A stretch of 64,000 nucleotides of DNA from Guptibacillus hwajinpoensis (GTDB lineage: Bacteria; Bacillota; Bacilli; Bacillales; Bacillaceae_O): assembly GCA_016841765.1 (NCBI GenBank), contig JAENYN010000004.1, positions 61,155 to 125,154 on the forward strand, given 5' to 3'. The notes beneath the pieces are model-generated. The model was not told the DNA's origin, did not search any database, and saw only the letters and a program-made list of their open reading frames with translations. A program made the translations under genes and the position numbers. Shown piece by piece: positions 25,105 through 35,367 of this stretch (position 1 is its first letter; every line of letters begins with the position of its first letter).

Positions 25105-27057
25105 ATGTATTTGGGCGTAGATTACTATCCGGAACACTGGGATATTGGACTGATCGATGAAGACCTCACCCGCATGAAGGAAATGGGCGTAAATATGGTC
25201 CGGATCGGGGAATTTGCCTGGCATTTGATGGAGAAGGAAGAAGAAAGCTTTGACTTCTCCTTCTTCGACCAGGTCATTGAAAAAGTGAAGAAATACGGCA
25301 TGAAAGTGATGTTCGGGACACCGACTGCAACCTTCCCGGCCTGGCTTGCGGCAAAGCACCCCGACATTTTGAGTGAAGATATCAATGGTGTGAAACGGGG
25401 ATTCGGCGGCAGAAGGCAGTATTGCTACAACTCAAAAACGTATGAGGATTACTCACTGCGGATCGTAGAAAAACTAGTTACCCATTACAGCAAAGAAGAA
25501 GCAATCGTATCCTGGCAGATTGATAACGAACTGGGTCATGAAGGCAGTGATATGTGCTACTGCGGCAGCTGCCACCAGTCATTCCAGCAGTTCCTCGAAG
25601 AAAAATATGATTCGATCAATGAACTGAACGAACGATGGGGTACGATTTTTTGGGGACAGACGTATAACGATTTTTCGGAAATCCCGGTGCCGGGCAAAAC
25701 GATCACTGTCTACAACCCGGCGATGATGCTGGACTGGGCACAGTTCCGTTCTGCGTCGCTCAGCGGATTCGCACAGAAGCATCTTGAACTCGTCAAACGG
25801 CTAAAAGGCGATCATCAAACGGTAACGACCAATTTGCCGGGAGGATTTTTCGGGAAGTGGTTCGACCATAACGAATTTTCACGCGACCTGGATTTTGTAT
25901 CCTACGACAACTATCCGGTCTGGGGCGGCTTGAAAGAACCGATTTCACCCGCCCACTTATCGATGACACTCGATTTCGTGCGCGGATTGAAAAAACAGAA
26001 CTTCTGGATCGTCGAAGAGCTAATGGGTGCGCAGGGTCATGATATCATCGGCTATCTGCCGCGTCCGAATCAAGCTCAGGCATGGGCGTGGCATGCATTC
26101 GCCCACGGCTGCAACAATATGCTGTTCTTCCGCTGGCGCGGCATGAACCGCGGTGCTGAACAGTATTGCCTCGGCATCCTTGACGCCAACAACCGGACGA
26201 CCCGCAAATATAAAGAGGTACAGCAATTTTTCCATGAAGTGAAGGAGCATGAAACCCTGTTTGATTCACCGGTGGAAGCGGAGGTTGCCCTTCTTTATGA
26301 CTTCGATAACATCTGGTCATGGCGGATCCAGCAGGAAAATCCGCAAATCGATTTCACCAATGAAGTGCTGCGCCTGTATGAACCGTTTTACCGCCAGAAT
26401 GCCGCAATGGATGTCATTCGGTATGACCAGGATTTTTCCGGATATAAAGTGGTCCTTGTTCCCGTACTAAAGCTGGTGGACGCCCGACTCGTCAAGCGGC
26501 TTGAGGAATTCGCAAGGAACGGAGGGACTGTCGTCATGTCGTACCGTGCGGGCGTGAAGGATAAAGACAACAATGTCCGTTTCGGCGAAATGATTCCGGG
26601 TGAACTGTCCGGGCTTCTTGGCATCGAAGTGGAGGAATCGGAATCGCTCCACGAAGGGCAATCCGTTCCGGCTATTGCAGAAAATGGCGGGAACAGCCTG
26701 GAAGTGACCATCTGGCGTGATCTGGTAAAACCATTGACTGCAAAAACAATGTATCGTTATAATGACCGTTTTTATAACGAGTATGCCTGTGTGACCGAAA
26801 ATGAATTCGGAAGCGGGAAAGCGTTTTACATCGGCGGCGGCATCGGGCAGGAAGCTGTAACGTCAATCGCGAAAAAGATTATGGAAACGACTGGAATCCA
26901 GATGACAGAATCCAATAAGGGTGTTGAAGTTGTCGCAAGGCGAGCAGAGGGGAAGACCTATCAAGTCGTCATCAATCACAACGGCCATGAGGAAACATTC
27001 GGCACGACAAGCCTGCAGCCTTTTGAATGCAAAATCAACGAATTGCCTGCGGAATAA
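25105..27057 (+). CDS. Beta-galactosidase, glycoside hydrolase family 42
   Basis: The 650-residue GH42 enzyme starts MYLGVDYYPEHW as is typical. The TIM barrel carries the zinc cluster C107, C151, C153 and C156 (YCYN and CYCGSC), the acid/base E142 in DNELGHEG and a nucleophile at about E304 in FWIVEELMG. Beta-galactosidase trimerisation and C-terminal domains follow. Bacillaceae and bifidobacterial members prefer galactan- and human-milk-type galactosides. AGGTGA before ATG 25105 overlaps the stop of GH36. It is cytoplasmic and the third galactosidase of the operon. Confidence 0.95.
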   Translation: MYLGVDYYPEHWDIGLIDEDLTRMKEMGVNMVRIGEFAWHLMEKEEESFDFSFFDQVIEKVKKYGMKVMFGTPTATFPAWLAAKHPDILSEDINGVKRGFGGRRQYCYNSKTYEDYSLRIVEKLVTHYSKEEAIVSWQIDNELGHEGSDMCYCGSCHQSFQQFLEEKYDSINELNERWGTIFWGQTYNDFSEIPVPGKTITVYNPAMMLDWAQFRSASLSGFAQKHLELVKRLKGDHQTVTTNLPGGFFGKWFDHNEFSRDLDFVSYDNYPVWGGLKEPISPAHLSMTLDFVRGLKKQNFWIVEELMGAQGHDIIGYLPRPNQAQAWAWHAFAHGCNNMLFFRWRGMNRGAEQYCLGILDANNRTTRKYKEVQQFFHEVKEHETLFDSPVEAEVALLYDFDNIWSWRIQQENPQIDFTNEVLRLYEPFYRQNAAMDVIRYDQDFSGYKVVLVPVLKLVDARLVKRLEEFARNGGTVVMSYRAGVKDKDNNVRFGEMIPGELSGLLGIEVEESESLHEGQSVPAIAENGGNSLEVTIWRDLVKPLTAKTMYRYNDRFYNEYACVTENEFGSGKAFYIGGGIGQEAVTSIAKKIMETTGIQMTESNKGVEVVARRAEGKTYQVVINHNGHEETFGTTSLQPFECKINELPAE

Positions 27058-27085
27058 CTAAACAGAAGAAACGGGACTGATCTAT

Positions 27086-28147
27086 ATGGATATCATGAAA
27101 AAACCATTCGGCGAACTAGAAGGTACACCAATTGATGCATACACATTGAAAAATGACAATGGAATCGAGCTGACGTTCATCACGTACGGCGGCACCATAA
27201 CAAAAATCATGATGCCGGACCGGGACGGCAACGTTGAAAACATTGTGCTCGGCTTTGACACAGTTGAAGAGTACGTCCAGCACAGCCATTACTTTGGCGC
27301 GCTGATCGGCAGGGTCGCTGGCCGGATCGGGAACGGACGTTATCAGCAGGACGGAGAAGAAATCCGATTGACGAAAAATGACGGCCCTAACCACTTGCAC
27401 GGAGGAGCAACCGGCTTCAACCGCGTGATCTGGAAAGCGGAGGAACTGCCGACCGGCGATGGCGAGGTGAGCGTTAAGCTGACCTATACGAGCGAGGCAG
27501 GTGCCGAGGGATACCCGGGGAACTTGGAAACAGCCGTCACCTATACATTGACGAATGACAATGAATTCCGGATCGATTACCGGGCGGAAGCGGATGAAGA
27601 TACACCGGTCAATCTCACGAATCATAGTTACTTTAACTTGAGCGGTGATGCGAAGGAGACGGTTCTTGACCATAGCCTGACAATGAAAGCAGATCGGTAT
27701 CTTGCATTATCCGATGAGATTCTTCCGACAGGGAAAGTGGAGGAAGTGGAAGGAACACCGTTTGACTTCCGTGAAGGCAGAAAGATTTCAACAGGTGCCG
27801 ATTCCAACCATCCGCAAACGATGAAAGTAGGAAATGGATACGATCATCCATTTGTATTGAGCGAAAATGGCAACCGGGAAATCCGGCTGGCACACGAAAA
27901 AAGCGGCCGTGCCCTAACCATTGAGACAGACCAGCAAGCGGTCGTGCTGTATACCGGAAACCAGCTGATAGACGATCTGGAAATCAGGGGAGTCCCGGCG
28001 CGCAAGCATCTGGGACTGTGCCTGGAAACCCAGGGGTATCCGGATGCGGTCAACCATCCCCATTTCCCATCTGTTATGCTGGGAAAAGGGGATCAATACA
28101 CGGCAACAACCACATATCTTTTCCAAGTTGATAGGGGACAGGGGTAG
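27086..28147 (+). CDS. galM: Galactose mutarotase (aldose 1-epimerase)
   Basis: The 353-residue protein converts beta-D-galactose released by beta-galactosidases to the alpha anomer needed by GalK. Family motifs are LTFITYGGTITKIMMPDRDG, GRVAGRIGNGRY, PNHLHGGATGFNRVIW (catalytic His), VNLTNHSYFNLSG (second His) and CLETQGYPDAVNHPHFPS (catalytic Glu). Two starts are possible, ATG 27086 and ATG 27095; neither has a strong ribosome site. It follows GH42 by 28 bases and precedes the regulator. Confidence 0.93.
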   Translation: MDIMKKPFGELEGTPIDAYTLKNDNGIELTFITYGGTITKIMMPDRDGNVENIVLGFDTVEEYVQHSHYFGALIGRVAGRIGNGRYQQDGEEIRLTKNDGPNHLHGGATGFNRVIWKAEELPTGDGEVSVKLTYTSEAGAEGYPGNLETAVTYTLTNDNEFRIDYRAEADEDTPVNLTNHSYFNLSGDAKETVLDHSLTMKADRYLALSDEILPTGKVEEVEGTPFDFREGRKISTGADSNHPQTMKVGNGYDHPFVLSENGNREIRLAHEKSGRALTIETDQQAVVLYTGNQLIDDLEIRGVPARKHLGLCLETQGYPDAVNHPHFPSVMLGKGDQYTATTTYLFQVDRGQG

Positions 28148-29149
<1,002 letters not shown>

Positions 29150-29156
29150 AGCTGTA

Positions 29157-29425
29157 GGGAGGCTGGGACAAAGTATTTCAGCTAATGATAAACCCGAACG
29201 ATTAGGTAAGATTTCAATGAATCTTTCGCCTGACCGTTCGGGTCTTTATTTACTCTCTTTTTAATTTTGCATACTATTTTTAAAATCTAGTGGAAAGCGA
29301 GTGTCCGCAGCGCAATGGAACGAACTTGTTTTTTCAGCTTAACTGATTATTAGTAAACAGTATGACGTTGAAAATATATAGCTCGTTTCTAAGCATGACT
29401 TATTTAGTTATGTCCCAACCTCTCT
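29157..29425. mobile_element. MITE-like repeat element with terminal inverted repeats
   Basis: The left end GGGAGGCTGGGACAAAGTAT and the right end AGTTATGTCCCAACCTCTCT are imperfect inverted copies (AGGYTGGGACAWA core). There is no open frame inside, so a non-autonomous element is likely. Similar GAGGTTGGGACATAACT sequences are known between Bacillaceae genes. A transposase source and target-site duplication were not identified. Confidence 0.5.
29192..29242. terminator. Hairpin behind the LacI-type gene, probable terminator
   Basis: ACCCGAACGATTAGG pairs with CCTGACCGTTCGGGT (two wobble pairs) around a 21-base loop and is followed by CTTTATTTACTCTCTTTTT. It lies inside the MITE-like element and could end the galactoside operon. 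Confidence 0.6.
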
Positions 29426-29710
29426 TTTTTTGGAACAAGTCTCAAGGACACAGTAAAGGAAGTGTCGAAATCCAAAGATATTTATTTAGAAAAAGTCTAG
29501 TAATAAGGAAGTAAGGCCTGGTAGGTTTGTTGAAAACAATCATATTGTGTTAAAGGATGACTTAAGAGTAGTTTAAAAGACCTATAGAACCCTCACTGTT
29601 TTTGTAGAATGATGATTTGGGCGCTTTCTAACGACTAAAGTAAGAATTTTCGATATGTTATGATAACTAAGCTAGCACTAATTAACTTATTCCGAAAGGG
29701 GCAATTACTG

Positions 29711-31873
29711 GTGAGGGGAAAGAGAAAGTTATTCTCAATTCTATCAATTGGTACACTTGCACTATCTTTGTTTGCGCCGGCTGCAGGACCGGTTTCTAAG
29801 GCGGAAGCCTCAACAGATTCAAATTGGAACGTTGAGCGGTACGGGGACCGGGTTGACATCGACGCAAAAATGAATGCGCTTTCAAAAGATGAAGCGTTTA
29901 TGAAGCAGGCGGAAGAAAAGATCAAACAGCAGGGCGAACAACTGAAAGAGGAAATGCAGACCGCAAAGCCTGCTAAGGGTAAGAAATCGAAAGGTAACGA
30001 AACAACAGGTGACACTGCATCCGAGTCGTCAAGTAACTTTACATATGACGGCGGAACAAAATACTTCCTGAACCGGGATACAGATTTTAAACAATTCACA
30101 TTAAGAAGTATCGGCGACAATGTGGAAATCTGGGTTGCTAACGACCTTTCCTTCCCTGAAGGTGATCCGCGACCGCCGCAAGTCGTCACCCAGGAACAGG
30201 TGGACAAGCTGAAGGACGAGTTTGACAGCAATATTTATCCTACCGACACAGCGTTTTTTGGTATGCCAGATGTTCATGATGGATCAAACTCGCCGCTGGT
30301 GGATTGGGGGATATTCCCTGAGGGATACTATGAAACGAGTGACAAAATTGTCATGCTTGTTGATAACATCATTGATGACAACTACAGTGATCCATCGTAT
30401 CCTTTCTTCGTTGCCGGCTTTTACTGGTCAACGCTGGAAGGTTATATTGACCGCAATATCATCACAATCGACGCGAACAACTGGGCGGAACGATTGGAAA
30501 ATACATTCTACGGCACAACCATTCACGAGCTCCAGCACTTAATCCATGATGACAATGACTCCGATGAAGAAAGCTGGATCAACGAAGGGATGTCGACGTT
30601 CTCCGAGTATCTCGGCGGATACGGCCATGATGCCGGGTCCATTAACTTCTACCTTGATCATCCGGAAAATTCCCTTGTGAACTGGGACGAGCACCGGGTT
30701 ACAGCAACCGGACCGGAAACCATTGCGGATTACGGCCAGGTTTATCTATTCACCCTGTATATGAATGATAAATTCGGAAAAGAGTTCATCCGCAGCCTTG
30801 CCAAAAATAAAGAAAACGGGCTGAATGGGGTCAACGACGCATTGAAGGCAAACAAGATCAGCATGGATTTCACCAAGCTTTATCAGAACTTTATCACTGC
30901 GCTTGCCCTCGACAATGACAGGCAAGGCGATGTCTATGATATTGACAGCATCGACCTGCGCTCGCTTCCTATCGACAGTGAAGGGACCCCGCGCGGCATG
31001 ACGATCAATTATGAAAAAGCGCTGACTTATGAAAAAGAAGGCGTGCCGGCATGGGGCGGCGACTTCAAGCAGCTTGATTTCCAGGATAAAATCAATACAA
31101 TCAAGTTCGACGGCGTCGATTTCCTGCCGATGCCGTGGGAATCCGTTGCCGATCCGCTAGGCTCCGGCAACCAGGTGCTCTGGGGCAATAAAGGTGATGA
31201 ATTGGATAATGCCCTTATTTTCGAAGCGGATCTAAGCGGTGTTGATACTGCGACATTAACATTTGACAACTATATTGACATCGAAGAACAGTGGGACTTT
31301 GGCGTTGTCCAGGTTTCAACGGATGGCGGCCAGACGTGGACGAGTCTTGCGAACGAAAACACTCGTTCCGATGTGGTTGAAGAGGGCTATCCGAGAATCA
31401 AAGAAAACCTTCCCGGCTTCACCGGTTACTATGATAACTGGCAGAAAGAAACCTTTGACTTGAACGCCTATGCCGGCCAAAAGGTCCATGTGGCATTCCG
31501 TTACCTGACAGACTGGGGATATAACGATTCAGGCTGGTTCATCGACAACATTGCCATCCCTGAAATCGGATACTCCAATGACGGTTCATCAACAGACAGC
31601 TTCCAGTCCATGAATGAACTATTGGGCAAATATGTTGATTATACCGTTACCTTCATCAACGAAAAACAAGTGGGCACAGACCCGCAGCCGACCTATAAAA
31701 TTGTGACGGTTGACCCGTTCAATGTAACCGAAGAGAACGCACTGCAGCTGCGCCAGCTGTTCAAGGACGGCAATAACTATATGATCACTTCTTATGCTGC
31801 ACCGGCGGATAGTAAAGTGGCTGTAGACTTTGAGTATGAAGTGCTGTTGAAGAAGAGCGGGATGAAACCATAG
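29711..31873 (+). CDS. Secreted zinc metalloprotease, M30/M6-like with immune-inhibitor-A-type C-terminal domain
   Basis: The 720-residue protein has a signal peptide (KRKLFSILSIGTLALSLFAP, cleavage near AEA-S at 33) and a charged pro-like linker (about 45-105). Residues H272, E273 and H276 in IHELQHLIHD form an HExxH zinc site, and WINEGMSTFSEYLGGYG, about 16 residues on, supplies the probable third ligand (E292). The HELQH form is that of hyicolysin-type (M30) and M6-like peptidases. The C-terminal part (about 480-640) with WDFGVVQVSTDGGQTW and WFIDNIAI resembles the MAM-like domain of immune inhibitor A. GTG 29711 follows AAAGGGG. It is single, with its own terminator, and secreted. Confidence 0.82.
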   Translation: MRGKRKLFSILSIGTLALSLFAPAAGPVSKAEASTDSNWNVERYGDRVDIDAKMNALSKDEAFMKQAEEKIKQQGEQLKEEMQTAKPAKGKKSKGNETTGDTASESSSNFTYDGGTKYFLNRDTDFKQFTLRSIGDNVEIWVANDLSFPEGDPRPPQVVTQEQVDKLKDEFDSNIYPTDTAFFGMPDVHDGSNSPLVDWGIFPEGYYETSDKIVMLVDNIIDDNYSDPSYPFFVAGFYWSTLEGYIDRNIITIDANNWAERLENTFYGTTIHELQHLIHDDNDSDEESWINEGMSTFSEYLGGYGHDAGSINFYLDHPENSLVNWDEHRVTATGPETIADYGQVYLFTLYMNDKFGKEFIRSLAKNKENGLNGVNDALKANKISMDFTKLYQNFITALALDNDRQGDVYDIDSIDLRSLPIDSEGTPRGMTINYEKALTYEKEGVPAWGGDFKQLDFQDKINTIKFDGVDFLPMPWESVADPLGSGNQVLWGNKGDELDNALIFEADLSGVDTATLTFDNYIDIEEQWDFGVVQVSTDGGQTWTSLANENTRSDVVEEGYPRIKENLPGFTGYYDNWQKETFDLNAYAGQKVHVAFRYLTDWGYNDSGWFIDNIAIPEIGYSNDGSSTDSFQSMNELLGKYVDYTVTFINEKQVGTDPQPTYKIVTVDPFNVTEENALQLRQLFKDGNNYMITSYAAPADSKVAVDFEYEVLLKKSGMKP

Positions 31874-31928
31874 GGAAGGGATGGGAGTTTAATAGATAAA
31901 CCGGAAAAACTGAATAGTCATTAATAAT

Positions 31929-31957
31929 GAAAGCAGAGCCCGTGCGGCTCTGCTTTC
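31929..31957. terminator. Terminator behind the metalloprotease gene
   Basis: GAAAGCAGAGCC and GGCTCTGCTTTC form a perfect 12-bp stem with a CGTGC loop. The stem's TTTC end is T-rich only briefly. Confidence 0.75.
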
Positions 31958-31970
31958 CTGTTTGCCAGAG

Positions 31971-32007
31971 GAATGCGGGGGGATTGCCTGGCAATTCCCC
32001 CGCATTC
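31971..32007. repeat. Long hairpin, repeat family A
   Basis: GAATGCGGGGGGATTGCC and GGCAATTCCCCCGCATTC pair over 18 positions with one mismatch. The inner part is the TTGCCTGGCAA core. It follows the protease terminator directly. Confidence 0.8.
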
Positions 32008-32120
32008 AACACAAACTACCCTATAGCTAGAAAGCTGCTTATGTTTCTTCCTTCCCTCCTAACCACAACAACTATTACAAATCTCCTACCTCAACTGTAA
32101 AAAAAGTAACATATCATAAA

Positions 32121-32151
32121 TTTTCGGATATTTTCTGAGATTTCTCGGATA
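32121..32151 (+). promoter_or_regulatory. Direct repeats, candidate binding site of the YesN-like response regulator
   Basis: TTTTCGGATA (32121-32130) and TTCTCGGATA (32142-32151) are direct repeats spaced 21 bases, two helical turns. The second ends where a -35 would begin in relation to the -10 TAGAAT (32173-32178), and no good -35 is present. This is the layout of an AraC-type activator site. Confidence 0.5.
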
Positions 32152-32181
32152 GGAAAAGAAGTCTTGTCTGGTTAGAATATT

Positions 32182-32195
32182 TGTAAGCGCTAACA
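32182..32195. promoter_or_regulatory. cre (CcpA) site, full consensus match
   Basis: TGTAAGCGCTAACA matches all 14 positions of TGWAANCGNTNWCA. It overlaps the expected transcription start (about 32185) of the ABC/two-component operon. Confidence 0.8.
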
Positions 32196-32213
32196 AAATA
32201 AGGGGGAAAACCA

Positions 32214-33491
32214 ATGAAGAAGTTTATAGTGCTATTGTTTGTTTCGTTACTCGTTTTTGGCATGTCGGCATGCAGCGGTGGAGAAGAAGCATCCTCTTCC
32301 GGCAACTCGGATGTTATAGAGTTGACAGTTTGGAATGACTGGACAGAGGACCGTCCGGAAAACACACTTTACAAGGATATTATTAATAAGTTCAATGAAG
32401 AACACGATGATATTAAAATCAACATTGAAAGTATCCCTCATGACCAGTTTGAAACAAAGTTAAGGACGCAGGCAGCGGGCAAACAGCTTCCTGACATGTT
32501 CAGGGTTTGGCCGGGCGCCAGGATCCAGCCTCTGGTAGAGGGCGGAGCATTGCTTTCCCTAAATGAAATTATGGATAATTGGAAAGACAGAATCCCTGAA
32601 GGCATTCTGAAAGACTATGCCATTGATGGCGAACAATATGCAATTCCTGCCAACATCAGTGAAACAAGCTTGATCTTCTTCAACAAAGAGAAGGTTCAGG
32701 CAGCAGGTTTTGAAGAATTCCCTACAACCTATAAAGGGCTTAAAGAGCTGATTACAGCCTTGAATGAACAAGGTGAAACACCGATCGCACTTGGTAACAA
32801 ATCGATCTGGCCGTTGCAGTCCGTATACATTTCCACAATTGCCGACCGTTACACAGGCAGCGATTTCCTTCCGAACGTATTGAATGGTGAAGGAACATTT
32901 GAAAATGAGAAATTCATAGAAGCGTTGTCAGTTATTGAAGAAATGAACAAAATGGAAGCATTTAATGAAGACTTTAATACAATTGACGAAGCGCAGTCCC
33001 GCAATATGTTTATCGCTGGTGACACAGCAATGCACTTTGCAGGTTCCTGGGCAATCGGCCCAATCCTGGATAACGCTGAAAACACTGACAACATTGGTGT
33101 TGCAGCATTCCCTGAATTTGAAAGCGGAGAAGGAGATCCTGCGAAAATTGCTGGAGTTGCCGGTGGAGGACTTGCTTTGAATTCGGAACTTAGCGGTGAA
33201 AAGAAAGAAGCGGCGTTCGAATTCTTGAAGTATTTCTACAGCGATGAACTGTATAAAGGATTGGTAGATGCCAACATTATCGTAGCCGCTGATGTTGAAA
33301 TGGATGACAGTGTTCCTCAAATTTTCCAAAAAGCGAATAAATTCGCACAGGGTGGTTTGGCACCTGTATATGATGCTACATTGACACCTGAGTTGACTGA
33401 TATGATCAACAATGGACTGCAGTCCATCACTCTGGGTGAAATGACACCGGAAGAACTTGCAAAGAACATGCAGGCAGAGCTGGATAAGTAA
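32214..33491 (+). CDS. Sugar ABC transporter substrate-binding lipoprotein (second importer)
   Basis: The 425-residue solute-binding protein (family 1) has a lipoprotein signal peptide and lipobox MSAC (Cys 20), then an acidic/serine linker. The body shows LTVWNDWTEDRPENTLYKDI and LPDMFRVWPGARIQPLVEGG. AGGGGGAAAA precedes ATG 32214. It heads an operon with two permeases, a YesM/YesN-like sensor pair and cytoplasmic GH1, ROK and GH4 proteins, so the ligand is probably a beta-glucoside oligosaccharide. The expected regulation is activation by the neighbouring response regulator and CcpA repression. Confidence 0.9.
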   Translation: MKKFIVLLFVSLLVFGMSACSGGEEASSSGNSDVIELTVWNDWTEDRPENTLYKDIINKFNEEHDDIKINIESIPHDQFETKLRTQAAGKQLPDMFRVWPGARIQPLVEGGALLSLNEIMDNWKDRIPEGILKDYAIDGEQYAIPANISETSLIFFNKEKVQAAGFEEFPTTYKGLKELITALNEQGETPIALGNKSIWPLQSVYISTIADRYTGSDFLPNVLNGEGTFENEKFIEALSVIEEMNKMEAFNEDFNTIDEAQSRNMFIAGDTAMHFAGSWAIGPILDNAENTDNIGVAAFPEFESGEGDPAKIAGVAGGGLALNSELSGEKKEAAFEFLKYFYSDELYKGLVDANIIVAADVEMDDSVPQIFQKANKFAQGGLAPVYDATLTPELTDMINNGLQSITLGEMTPEELAKNMQAELDK

Positions 33492-33507
33492 TTGCTCAAT
33501 CTAGTAA

Positions 33508-33536
33508 ACAGGTTGCCAGGCCAACTGGCAACCTGT
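33508..33536 (+). other. Hairpin between binding-protein and permease genes
   Basis: ACAGGTTGCCAG and CTGGCAACCTGT form a perfect 12-bp stem with loop GCCAA, 16 bases after the binding-protein stop. No T-run follows, so partial termination or 3'-end protection of the first gene's mRNA is likely. Confidence 0.7.
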
Positions 33537-33560
33537 GTCCATATAAGGGGGTAGGATTTC

Positions 33561-34436
33561 ATGCAAGCAACAGGAAAAACAAAATTAGCAATCACTCTCG
33601 GCCTCCTGCCAGCACTTTTGCTTTACATCGTTTTTGCTATATACCCCATCATACAGTCATTTTATTATTCCTTCATGGAGTGGGACGGCTTTTCTGATAT
33701 GTCTTATGTAGGATTGGCCAATTTCAAGGAATTATTCCAGGACTCCTTATTCTGGAACTCGGTGAAAAATAACATTTATGTTGTCCTCGCATCTGTCTTA
33801 GGACAGGTTCCCATTGCCCTTTTTATTGCCCTGTTATTGAACAGGAAATTAAAAGGTGTGAAACTTTTCAGGACGGTTGGATTTATGCCTGTTGTTCTTT
33901 CAACGGTTGTTATTTCAATCACCTGGAGCCTCATCTATAATTCCAGAAACGGTTTGATCAATGAGCTGCTCAGAACTGTCGGGCTGGAAGGCCTTACCCA
34001 AAATTGGCTAGGTGATACAACGTGGGCAATGGTTGCGGTAGCTGTGACGATCATCTGGCAGTTCGTCGGGCTGTACTTGATTATTTTCCTTGCTGCCCTC
34101 CAGAATGTGCCGGAAGAAGTGCTGGAAGCAGCACGGATCGATGGCGCATCAGAATGGACAACAACATGGAAAATCACAGTGCCGATGATCTGGGACACGA
34201 TTATCGTAGCCATTATTCTCTGTATCGCCGGAAGCCTAAAGACGTTCGATTTAATTTACGTTATGACCCATGGCGGTCCTTCTCATTCAACAGAAGTTAT
34301 GGCTCTATACATGTTTAATGAAACATTCAGCAAACTTCAATATGGTTACGGCAGTGCTGTATCCGTCGTCATTTTCTTCTTCAGTCTCATTTTGATTTTC
34401 ATTGTCAAAAAGTCACTTGGAAGGAAGATGGTTTAG
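33561..34436 (+). CDS. Sugar ABC transporter permease (MalF type, second importer)
   Basis: The 291-residue permease has six membrane helices and the docking loop EAARIDGASEWTTTWKITVP. AAGGGGGTAGG precedes ATG 33561. It is followed after 16 bases by the second permease. As in the galactoside operon, no ATPase gene is present, so a shared MsmX-type ATPase is required. Confidence 0.92.
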   Translation: MQATGKTKLAITLGLLPALLLYIVFAIYPIIQSFYYSFMEWDGFSDMSYVGLANFKELFQDSLFWNSVKNNIYVVLASVLGQVPIALFIALLLNRKLKGVKLFRTVGFMPVVLSTVVISITWSLIYNSRNGLINELLRTVGLEGLTQNWLGDTTWAMVAVAVTIIWQFVGLYLIIFLAALQNVPEEVLEAARIDGASEWTTTWKITVPMIWDTIIVAIILCIAGSLKTFDLIYVMTHGGPSHSTEVMALYMFNETFSKLQYGYGSAVSVVIFFFSLILIFIVKKSLGRKMV

Positions 34437-34452
34437 GAAGGGGGTTATAAAA

Positions 34453-35331
34453 ATGGAGACAACATTGAATACAAAGCAGCAAGTCCAGAAGAAACATGCG
34501 CCAAAGAAAAAAATCAGCATTAAGCGAATACTTATCTATGCAACTTTGATTATCTTCACGATTGTTAATGCCTATCCGATTATCTGGATGGCGATCAATT
34601 CATTCAAGTCAGAACAAGAGTTTGCAATTAACCAATTCGGCTTCCCGAAAAACTTTGTTCTAGAAAATTATGCAAGTGCCTGGGAAACGGCGAATTTTGG
34701 CATTTTGTTCCGGAACAGTATTTTTGTCAGTGTAACAGCTACAGTTCTCACCGTCATTATAGGTGCATTGGCATCCTATTTTCTGGCCAGGTTCACCTTT
34801 AAAATGAGTAAGTATTTGTATACGTTTTTTATTTTTGGCATGCTGATCCCGATTCATGCCACCCTTGTGCCAATGTTTATTTTGATGAGAAAGCTGGAAC
34901 TGCTGAATACACCTGTCACGCTGCTCTTTCCATATATTGCTTTCCATTTGCCGATCACCATTTTTATTTTAACAAGCTTTATGAAAGCTTTTCCGAAGGA
35001 TATTGAAGAATCGGCTATCATGGATGGCTGCGGGATTTTCAGGATTTTCTGGTCAATTATTCTGCCGATGTCCCGTCCGGCAATTGCAACGGTTGTGATT
35101 CTGAATTTCATTTACAACTGGAACGAGTTTTCCTTTGCGCTTGTGCTTATAAACGACCCGCAGCTTCAAACATTACCACTTGGTCTTGCAAGTTTCGCAG
35201 GTCAGTTCACAACAAACTATGGTGCACAAATGGCCGGTTTGACGATGTCTATGATTCCAATTCTCGCTTTCTATTTACTTCTCGAAAAAGAAATCGTGAA
35301 AGGTATGACTGCCGGGGCGGTAAAAGGTTAA
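34453..35331 (+). CDS. Sugar ABC transporter permease (MalG type, second importer)
   Basis: The 292-residue permease has a lysine-rich N-terminus (about 8-27), six helices and the loop ESAIMDGCGIFRIFWSIILP. ATG 34453 has GAAGGGGG upstream; the longer in-frame start at 34402 overlaps the first permease and is not used. The next gene is the sensor kinase, 36 bases downstream. Confidence 0.92.
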   Translation: METTLNTKQQVQKKHAPKKKISIKRILIYATLIIFTIVNAYPIIWMAINSFKSEQEFAINQFGFPKNFVLENYASAWETANFGILFRNSIFVSVTATVLTVIIGALASYFLARFTFKMSKYLYTFFIFGMLIPIHATLVPMFILMRKLELLNTPVTLLFPYIAFHLPITIFILTSFMKAFPKDIEESAIMDGCGIFRIFWSIILPMSRPAIATVVILNFIYNWNEFSFALVLINDPQLQTLPLGLASFAGQFTTNYGAQMAGLTMSMIPILAFYLLLEKEIVKGMTAGAVKG

Positions 35332-35367
35332 AATTAACCTAGCCATATGAGTAAGGGATGATGCATA

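Larger units (their letters stand above)
29150..29710. other. Long intergenic region with a MITE-like element
   Basis: No protein gene was found. The region contains the 269-base element with inverted ends (29157-29425), the LacR-side hairpin (29192-29242), a fragment GTGGAAAGCGAGTGTCCGCA (from 29290) resembling the end of the repeat at 50388, and a TGTTATGAT extended -10 (29656-29664) before the protease gene. Confidence 0.6.
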
